A stretch of DNA of 64,000 nt from Zymobacter sp047495495 (GTDB taxonomy: Bacteria > Pseudomonadota > Gammaproteobacteria > Pseudomonadales > Halomonadaceae): assembly GCF_047495495.1 (NCBI RefSeq), contig NZ_CP179930.1, forward strand, positions 930,001 to 994,000, read 5' to 3'. Made by a program: the position numbers and the translations under genes. Under the pieces are notes generated by a model. The model searched no databases, was not told where the DNA came from, and was given only the letters and a program-made list of their open reading frames with translations. Positions 58,389-64,000 of the stretch are shown here, one piece after another. How positions within the stretch are numbered: the stretch's first letter is position 1; every line of letters begins with the position of its first letter.

Positions 58389-59591
58389 ATGGCAACAGGT
58401 AGCGGCGCATTTCCAGACATGCCTTCCATTGCGGGTATCCGGGCGGGTATCGCCAGTGCGGGAATCAAGAAAGCAGGGCATCGAGACCTTGTCGTTTTCG
58501 AGCTGGGTGAACGAAGCCAAGTGGCGGCCGTGTTCACGCGTAACGTGTTCTGCGCCGCGCCTGTTAAAGTGGCTCGCGATCATTTGGCGTCAGGTGCGCC
58601 TCGCTATCTGTTGATCAACACGGGTAATGCTAATGCGGGAACCGGCGAGCATGGCCTAGTGGCTGCCAATGCCTGCTGCGAAGCCCTCGCTCGCGAGGCC
58701 GGTGTATCGGCACAGCAAGTGCTCCCGTATTCCACTGGCGTGATCGGGGAGCCATTGCCCGTTGAGCGTATCGACGCTGCCTTGGGCGCTGCGCTGGCAG
58801 ATTTGGCACCGGATCACTGGCAGCAGGCAGCAACGGGCATCATGACGACTGATACGCGCCCGAAAGGCGCCACGCGCACGCTACAGATCAACGGTCAGTC
58901 CATCACGATCAATGGGATTGTGAAGGGCTCCGGCATGATCTGTCCCAACATGGCGACCATGCTGGTCTTCATTGCGACGGATGCGGCCATTGAGCAGGCA
59001 GCGTTGGCCGCAATGCTGCGCAAGGGCGCGGACCTTTCGTTCAATCGCATTACCGTTGACTCGGATACTTCCACTAACGATGCGTGCACGATGGTAGCGA
59101 CGGGTGAAGGCGCCGTTGTGGCCGGCGATGATCTCGAGGCCTTTGCCGCCGTGCTGGACGATCTGATGCTGGAACTGGCACAGGCGGTCATTCGCGATGG
59201 CGAGGGGGCCACAAAGTTCGTCGCCATTGAAGTAGCCGATGCACAGATCGAAGAGGAAGCCCTGAAGATCGCCTACAGTGTGGCGCATTCTCCGTTGGTC
59301 AAGACGGCACTTTCTGCCAGCGACGCCAACTGGGGGCGTGTACTGATGGCCATCGGCAAAGCCGGTGTCGATCTTGATGTGGCATTGACGACGCTCACGA
59401 TTAACGGTGTATTGATCGCACAGTACGGTGAGCGGGCGCCGGGTTACAGCGAAGAGGCGGGCAGTCGAGCCATGTCCGAAGAGGATATCGTCATTCGTAT
59501 TACGCTGGGGCGTGGTGATCAGGCGGCGACGGTCTGGACGTCTGATCTGTCCCACGAGTACGTGACCATCAACGCTGAATACCGCACCTGA
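58389..59591 (+). CDS. argJ: Glutamate N-acetyltransferase/amino-acid acetyltransferase ArgJ
   Basis: Recycles the acetyl group between acetylornithine and glutamate in arginine synthesis; bifunctional forms also use acetyl-CoA. The 400-residue protein has INTGNANAGTGEHG, the oxyanion-hole STGVIG segment, the KGSGMICPNMATMLVFIATD cleavage region, where the self-processing Thr follows Ala in NMATM, and SDANWGRVLMAIGKAG. The usual KGSGMIAPNMATM has Ala instead of the Cys here. Start ATG 58389 has a weak ribosome site. It follows secA as in Pseudomonas. Confidence 0.95.
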   Translation: MATGSGAFPDMPSIAGIRAGIASAGIKKAGHRDLVVFELGERSQVAAVFTRNVFCAAPVKVARDHLASGAPRYLLINTGNANAGTGEHGLVAANACCEALAREAGVSAQQVLPYSTGVIGEPLPVERIDAALGAALADLAPDHWQQAATGIMTTDTRPKGATRTLQINGQSITINGIVKGSGMICPNMATMLVFIATDAAIEQAALAAMLRKGADLSFNRITVDSDTSTNDACTMVATGEGAVVAGDDLEAFAAVLDDLMLELAQAVIRDGEGATKFVAIEVADAQIEEEALKIAYSVAHSPLVKTALSASDANWGRVLMAIGKAGVDLDVALTTLTINGVLIAQYGERAPGYSEEAGSRAMSEEDIVIRITLGRGDQAATVWTSDLSHEYVTINAEYRT

Positions 59592-59784
59592 AGATGTTCA
59601 TTCGCCGTTACCGCCTGCCCACTGTGGTGGGCGGTGGCGGTGAGGGTGGGTATGCCGAGGCGGGATAAATCTGCCCTTTGGGCAACCCGAATACCTCACG
59701 GGGTGCGGATGGTGGTAGAATCCCCCCATTCGAGCGGTTGTCTTTCCTTAACTTATTGCTGTCGCAGTGGAGTACACGCACGTC

Positions 59785-60768
59785 ATGTCGGAATCAACGT
59801 CCAAGCGCCACCTCAATGTCGCAGCGGCGGCCATTTTTAATCAGAATGGTCAGGTATTCCTATCTCGACGCCCTTCTTTCGTCGATCAAGGTGGACGCTG
59901 GGAGTTTCCTGGGGGCAAGCGTCGCCCTTATGAAACAGGCTTCGAGGCGCTCAAACGAGAACTGTTCGAGGAGCTAGGCATTCATGTGCGTCGTGCTCAG
60001 CCGCTGATCCGTGTTCCTCACGATTATGGCGATTACACTGTCGTGCTGGATGTGTGGGCCGTGCATGATTTCAGTGGTGAACCTTTTGGCCGTGAAGGCC
60101 AGGTGGTGCGCTGGGTCGACGTCGACGATCTGTGGCACTACAACTTCCCTGAAGCCAACCAGCCCATCATCCGTGCGGCGATCCTGCCGTCCTACATGAT
60201 GGTGACAGGGGAAGCTTCCAGCAACGATGCTTTTGCTGAATCGCTTGAGGAAGCGCTGACCGAGCACCATCTGAAACTGGTACGCGTACGTGCGCCCGAG
60301 CTGGCAATGGACGATTATGCGCAGCGCGCTGAAATCGCCGTTGAACTGGGACGCAAACACGGTGCTCGCATTCTGCTGGGTAACCGTGACGAGCAGGTGA
60401 AACCGGTCGCCGACTTGGTCGAATCGCTGGACGCCAGTGGTCTCTACCTGACGTCGCATCAGCTGCACGGCTTGAAAGAGCGCCCGGTGGCAACGTCACG
60501 CTGGTTGGGTAGCACGGTGCATAATGAGCAAGATCTGATTATGGCTGAGCAGCTGGACTGTGATTTCGCGACGCTGTCGCCGATCCGTCCGACCGAGCTG
60601 TGCCGTGATCAGACGGCGCTGGGCTGGCATGACCTGCAGGAATGGGTGGCGCCTCGCCGCCTGCCTATCTATGCGATGGGTGGTCTGGAAATGGACGATA
60701 TCGACCATGCGCGCGGTGTTGGGGCGCAGGGGATCGCATCACAAGGCTTTTTCTGGACCGTTCGCTGA
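59785..60768 (+). CDS. Nudix hydrolase fused to a thiamine-phosphate-synthase-like domain
   Basis: A 327-residue fusion. Residues about 10-135 form a MutT-like domain with an intact Nudix box (G-KRRPY-E-TGFEALK-REL-F-EELGI). Residues about 165-327 resemble the ThiE barrel (ARILLGNRDEQ.., GLYLTSHQL, LDCDFATLSPI, PIYAMGGLEMDDI). Such MutT/ThiE fusions are known in Pseudomonas next to argJ/secA and are thought to clean 8-oxo-dGTP; the second domain has unknown activity and may lack the thiamine catalytic residues. The ATG at 59785 is preferred to an upstream GTG. Confidence 0.92.
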   Translation: MSESTSKRHLNVAAAAIFNQNGQVFLSRRPSFVDQGGRWEFPGGKRRPYETGFEALKRELFEELGIHVRRAQPLIRVPHDYGDYTVVLDVWAVHDFSGEPFGREGQVVRWVDVDDLWHYNFPEANQPIIRAAILPSYMMVTGEASSNDAFAESLEEALTEHHLKLVRVRAPELAMDDYAQRAEIAVELGRKHGARILLGNRDEQVKPVADLVESLDASGLYLTSHQLHGLKERPVATSRWLGSTVHNEQDLIMAEQLDCDFATLSPIRPTELCRDQTALGWHDLQEWVAPRRLPIYAMGGLEMDDIDHARGVGAQGIASQGFFWTVR

Positions 60769-60800
60769 CGCGTTGTCTTTTAGAGCACAGCAGTACCTTA

Positions 60801-60826
60801 CAAAGCACGCTTTAGGGCGTGCTTTG
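60801..60826. terminator. Bidirectional terminator between Nudix/ThiE and yacG
   Basis: CAAAGCACGC pairs perfectly with GCGTGCTTTG over a six-base loop; it overlaps the end of yacG. Confidence 0.75.
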
Positions 60827-61042
60827 TGCGTTCTGGCGTTCCAGTTGCAGCACCATCTCATCAATGGCCGTTTCATCCATGGCTTGTTCACCTGGAATGC
60901 GATGCGATTCGCTGGCCCATGCGCCTAGGTCAATCAGCTTGCAGCGGTGAGAGCAGAACGGACGATCCGGGTTGGCCGACGACCAGTTGACCTTGGTGTG
61001 ACAGGTGGGGCAGGCCACCTGTAGCGGTTTGTCCTGTGACAT
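60812..61042 (-). CDS. yacG: DNA gyrase inhibitor YacG
   Basis: A 76-residue zinc protein with CPTC and FCSHRC ligands (about 11-14 and 29-34), then KLIDLGAWASESHRIPG, and an acidic tail. E. coli YacG (65 residues) binds GyrB and blocks DNA binding. AGAGG precedes the ATG at 61042. It follows coaE, as in E. coli. The upstream frame extension has no ribosome site. Confidence 0.94.
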   Translation of the reverse strand: MSQDKPLQVACPTCHTKVNWSSANPDRPFCSHRCKLIDLGAWASESHRIPGEQAMDETAIDEMVLQLERQNAQSTP

Positions 61043-61199
61043 GGGAAGCCTCTTGTGGTGAGATTCTATCGTGAAAAAGTAAGCCGATAGGCAAGTGCGA
61101 AAGGTTGAAAAGCCCAGAGCATCTACCCCTGAGCACCGTTTCGCACTGACCTTATCGTAAAGAGATGCGGGCAGTGCGCTGGCTTTCAAGCAGTGCCGA

Positions 61200-61808
61200 T
61201 CAGCGTGACTGCTTGGCGAGCTGTCGATAGTGGTGGTCCAGTTCAGCGACACGCTGTGCTAGCGCGGGGTCGCCGAGCGCTAGGCTATTGTCGATCACGT
61301 CGTCTGCCCGTGCTAGGCGTTCAGTACGGGTCAGCTGCGCGTTTAGGATGGCCTCTATCTGAGCATCGCTGCTGTGGTCGCGCGCCTTAAGGCGCGTACG
61401 CTGAAGCGCTTCGGGAATATCGATCACCAGCACGCGATCCACTTGCTGATCCAAGCCGGTTTCGAACAGTAGCGGAACGACAAGTAGGGTATAGGGTTCA
61501 GGCTGACGGGCTACCTGCTCAAACATGCGCTGCCGGATGGCCGGATGCATAAGTGCTTCGACCCAACGCCTTTCTGCGGGGTCTTCGAAAATGACAGTGC
61601 GTAGCGCCGCGCGATTGAGCGTGCCATCAGGCAGTAAGAGGTGCTGCCCATAGCGTTCGACCAGCTGGGTCAGTACCGGTTCACCCGGCGCGACGATGTC
61701 ACGCGCTACCTGATCGGCGTCGACGTGGCCGATACCATGGGCGTTGAATAAACGGGTAATGGTACTTTTACCGGAGGCAATACCACCCGTCAGGCCGATG
61801 ATGAGCAT
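61200..61808 (-). CDS. coaE: Dephospho-CoA kinase
   Basis: Last step of coenzyme A synthesis: phosphorylates the ribose 3'-OH. The 202-residue protein has the P-loop LTGGIASGKSTI (7-18), the HVDADQVARDIV segment, LMHPAIRQRM and VVPLLFETGLD, and a lid with LKARDHSSDAQIEAIL. Length agrees with E. coli (206). It lies 48 bases downstream of pilD, in the conserved pilB-pilC-pilD-coaE order. Confidence 0.96.
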   Translation of the reverse strand: MLIIGLTGGIASGKSTITRLFNAHGIGHVDADQVARDIVAPGEPVLTQLVERYGQHLLLPDGTLNRAALRTVIFEDPAERRWVEALMHPAIRQRMFEQVARQPEPYTLLVVPLLFETGLDQQVDRVLVIDIPEALQRTRLKARDHSSDAQIEAILNAQLTRTERLARADDVIDNSLALGDPALAQRVAELDHHYRQLAKQSR

Positions 61809-61856
61809 GACAGATCCAAGGCTGAAGCTGAGCTGCCGAGCGCGGCGTGCTCAACG

Positions 61857-62483
61857 TCAGATGAGTGGCGGAGCCCAGTGGCGCATCAGTAGCTGTTGAA
61901 GTAGCGCAGCGATGACCAGAAATGGGCCGAAAGGCAGTGTGGCTGCGCGCTGGTGATGGCGCCCTGTGGCAAGGCCAACGCTGGCCGCCATAAGGCACGC
62001 ACATGATAGCAGTAGCAGTAGAGTGTGGATACCCGACCATGCCCCCAGTGCCGCCAACAGCTTCATATCGCCGCCGCCAATGGCATGGCGCTTGTGTAGC
62101 GCCCACCAGCTCCAGTCTATGCCGAATAGAATGAGGTAGCCCACACATGCCCCAAGCAAAGCGTTTGACCAGTGGGGATAACCGATTAGGACGGCATGAA
62201 GCCCGCCTGCGGCCAGCAAAGGCAGGGTGAGTGCATCCGGCAGTCGCCCCGTGCTTGCGTCTATCCAGGCCAGACGACTGAACGCGGCGAAGGCCAGCAC
62301 CGTCATCCATGCCGTGGGCGAGCCGTGGCTCAGGCTCAGTAGCGCGTAGCGCAGCCCGGCATCAAGCAGCAGACCAATCAGCACGTAGGAACGCTTCAAT
62401 CGGTGACGAAAGGGCCATGCAATCACTATGCTGATAGCGGCCGACATCACCACGTCAAGCAGTAACACGGTTTCTGGACTCAT
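61857..62483 (-). CDS. pilD: Prepilin peptidase (A24), short form lacking the N-terminal methyltransferase part
   Basis: Aspartate peptidase that cleaves prepilin leader peptides in the inner membrane. The 208-residue protein has seven or so membrane segments and both catalytic Asp sites: WIDASTGRLPDALTLP (about 93-108) and GGGDMKLLAALGAWSG (about 160-175). Normal PilD is about 290 residues and has a four-Cys zinc loop and the methylase region; both are absent. The start ATGA overlaps the pilC stop. The missing part may be supplied elsewhere or lost. Confidence 0.88.
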   Translation of the reverse strand: MSPETVLLLDVVMSAAISIVIAWPFRHRLKRSYVLIGLLLDAGLRYALLSLSHGSPTAWMTVLAFAAFSRLAWIDASTGRLPDALTLPLLAAGGLHAVLIGYPHWSNALLGACVGYLILFGIDWSWWALHKRHAIGGGDMKLLAALGAWSGIHTLLLLLSCACLMAASVGLATGRHHQRAATLPFGPFLVIAALLQQLLMRHWAPPLI

Positions 62484-63676
62484 ATCATCACATCTTTCAT
62501 ATCGAGAATGGGCAGGTACAGGCTCAGCATGAGCGTGCCGATGACAAGGCCCAAGCAGGACAGCAGAATCGGTTCCAGCCATGCGGTCAACGTCTGTCGA
62601 TAGTGCTCACTGCGCTGCGCTATCAGTTGACTGGCTTGTTCTAATACGTCGTCCATCTGACCTGTGTGTTCGGCAATCCGAAGGAGATGGATGACGTCCT
62701 TAGCAAACAACGGCCGAGAGCCGCTACGACATGAGCTTAGAACGTGACTGAGCGATGCTCCGGCAGCCAGCGCATGCTGAAGGTGATGAGTAAGGACATC
62801 TAATGGCTGCTGCGACGCGGGCATTGCAAGCAGTGGTGGCTGACGACGCGTCTGGCGCATTAGCAGAAGCTGTTCCAGCAGTGCGATGCCCAGTCTGTGC
62901 CGCTGCAGCGTCGCGATAACGGGCAGATGAGCCGATATCCGCGCGATATAAGGGTGGTGACGACTGCGCCAGATGACCACTACGAGCGCCACCAGCACCA
63001 CATAGGGCCATGCGCTAGAAGTAAGCGCATGAGTCAGTGTGATGAGACCACGGGTCAGCAGGGGCAGTGCATGGCCTGATTGCTGATACAGCTGGGCGAA
63101 ACGAGGCACGACCATCTTCATCATCAGCGTCAGTGTTCCCAGTCCCGCGACAATGAGCGTTAAGGGATAGCGCATCTGCTGACGGCAGCGTTGCTGCCAG
63201 TCATGCTGGCGCTGTCTGCGCTCAACCAGCTGCTGTAGCCCGTGGTCCAACACGCTTTCCTGTTCGGCGGTCGCCAGCAGGGTTAACTCTATCGGCGGCA
63301 CATGGGCGTGCGGTGTTGCCTTCAGCGCGTTGGCCAGCGACTCCCCCTGCGCCAGAGTGTGATGAACCTGATGCGTCAGCAGTTGTGTAGCCGGTGAGGA
63401 TGACATCTGCGCTATTACCTGCAGCGCTTGGGGTAGGCCGATATCTGCGGCTAACAGTTGCTGAAGCTGTCTCATCCATTGGGTTAGCGCTGTGCTTGAA
63501 CAGCAGGGTGTGCCGAATGTTATGAAGCGTCGAATGATGATCGGTGCGATGCTTTGCTGATGCAGGTTGTCTCGCGCCTGTCGGCGATCCGCGGCCTCAA
63601 TGAGACCACGCTGCCGCTGTCCTTCTGTATCAATTCCCTGCCATTGCCAATAACGAGGCCGCCTAGCTGAGTACAT
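62480..63676 (-). CDS. pilC: Type IV pilus/type II secretion inner-membrane platform protein PilC
   Basis: A 398-residue GspF-family protein with two related halves (about 60-190 and 270-395), each helical domain followed by a membrane segment (about 160-180, 210-230, 370-390). LTQWMRQLQQLLAADIGLPQALQVIA is the family N-half motif, and VIHLLRIAEHTGQMDDVLEQASQ the C-half motif (usually ..GE.sG.L...L). It anchors the pilus motor. GAGG precedes the ATG at 63676, which overlaps the pilB end by 14 bases. Confidence 0.91.
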   Translation of the reverse strand: MYSARRPRYWQWQGIDTEGQRQRGLIEAADRRQARDNLHQQSIAPIIIRRFITFGTPCCSSTALTQWMRQLQQLLAADIGLPQALQVIAQMSSSPATQLLTHQVHHTLAQGESLANALKATPHAHVPPIELTLLATAEQESVLDHGLQQLVERRQRQHDWQQRCRQQMRYPLTLIVAGLGTLTLMMKMVVPRFAQLYQQSGHALPLLTRGLITLTHALTSSAWPYVVLVALVVVIWRSRHHPYIARISAHLPVIATLQRHRLGIALLEQLLLMRQTRRQPPLLAMPASQQPLDVLTHHLQHALAAGASLSHVLSSCRSGSRPLFAKDVIHLLRIAEHTGQMDDVLEQASQLIAQRSEHYRQTLTAWLEPILLSCLGLVIGTLMLSLYLPILDMKDVMI

Positions 63677-64000
63677 TGAGCACCTCGTCAAGGCTTGTTT
63701 GTCCTGCTGCAAGACAGCGCAGCGCGGCATCGCTCAGAGTGGAATCCTTTGTTGTCGCTAGCAGCGCCTGCGCCGATGCGATAGGGGTCGATGTTAGCAG
63801 CGCATTGCGAAGAGTGGTCGTCATCGGGACGACTTCGAACAGTGCCATTCGCCCTTGGTACCCTTCTCGACACGCATCGCAGCCGGCCCCAGCACGGAAG
63901 AACGCTGTCTCTTTGAGGCACGGGTGCCGCTGCAGCAAGGGTGCTGGCGCGATGTCGGGTTGACGGCAGGATGGGCACAGTCGACGTACAAGGCGTTGCG
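63663..64000 (-). CDS. pilB: Pilus assembly ATPase PilB (GspE family), C-terminal part
   Basis: The frame is open to the window edge; about 112 residues of a protein of about 560 are seen. It includes the tetracysteine zinc motif QRLVRRLCPSC..CDACREGYQGRMALFEV that is specific for PilB/GspE, followed by an all-helical C-terminal segment. This AAA motor drives pilus extension. It is the first visible gene of the leftward pilB-pilC-pilD-coaE run; pilA is not in the window. Confidence 0.92.
   Translation of the reverse strand, partial: QRLVRRLCPSCRQPDIAPAPLLQRHPCLKETAFFRAGAGCDACREGYQGRMALFEVVPMTTTLRNALLTSTPIASAQALLATTKDSTLSDAALRCLAAGQTSLDEVLNVLS

Overview
This window reads as a stretch of core chromosome from a gammaproteobacterium. 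The 16S sequence and the gene order point to the Halomonadaceae/Oceanospirillales. Two gene absences (no petABC between rpsI and sspA, no mraZ before rsmH) and the fermentation-compatible malic enzyme/AEC transporter set make a Zymobacter-like member my best guess; this is inference from memory, not a database result. MurE has the DNPR motif of meso-diaminopimelate-adding enzymes, and lpxC, lpoA and dolP confirm a Gram-negative envelope.

Layout. 1-536: 3' end of a cobalamin C-11 methyltransferase gene. 537-6275: a complete rRNA operon with tandem promoters, boxA sites, 16S, tRNA-Ile(GAU), tRNA-Ala(UGC), 23S, 5S and terminator. 6598-13540: malic enzyme, two AEC-family carriers, a Sfp/EntD-type phosphopantetheinyl transferase, a YceI-like secreted protein, a CAU-anticodon tRNA that looks like tRNA-Ile2 (lysidine type), and a small membrane ORF. 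13779-21557: NlpE-like lipoprotein, MepM-like murein endopeptidase, YaiI, a DeaD-type RNA helicase, endonuclease V and a beta-propeller lactonase-like protein. 21600-27254: sbcC-sbcD, then a quinone oxidoreductase. 27370-35121: zapG, rplM-rpsI, sspA-sspB, then dolP, diaA, yraN and lpoA leftward, and rsmI. 35216-35567: RNase P RNA. 35805-53075: the division and cell wall (dcw) cluster rsmH-ftsL-ftsI-murE-murF-mraY-murD-ftsW-murG-murC-ddl-ftsQ-ftsA-ftsZ. 53290-58188: lpxC, dciA (opposite strand), a small unknown ORF and secA. 58389-64000: argJ, a Nudix/ThiE-like fusion, then leftward yacG, coaE, pilD, pilC and the end of pilB.

How the genes work together. The dcw block makes lipid II (MurC/D/E/F, Ddl, MraY, MurG), polymerises and cross-links it at the septum (FtsW/FtsI), and builds the divisome (FtsL, FtsQ, FtsA, FtsZ); ZapG and LpoA act in the same process. 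Many adjacent genes overlap by four bases (ftsL/ftsI, murE/murF, ftsW/murG, murC/ddl, sbcD/sbcC, pilC/pilD), which suggests translational coupling.

Unusual features. Three simple tandem arrays lie between genes: 31 perfect copies of an 8-mer, 13 perfect copies of a 9-mer and six copies of a hexamer. The dcw cluster is interrupted by a terminator-like hairpin between ddl and ftsQ and by a 520-base non-coding gap between ftsQ and ftsA. The prepilin peptidase lacks the usual N-terminal zinc/methyltransferase part. I saw no insertion sequences, prophage, CRISPR array or defence island; most of the window is ordinary core genome and no new multi-gene system is evident.
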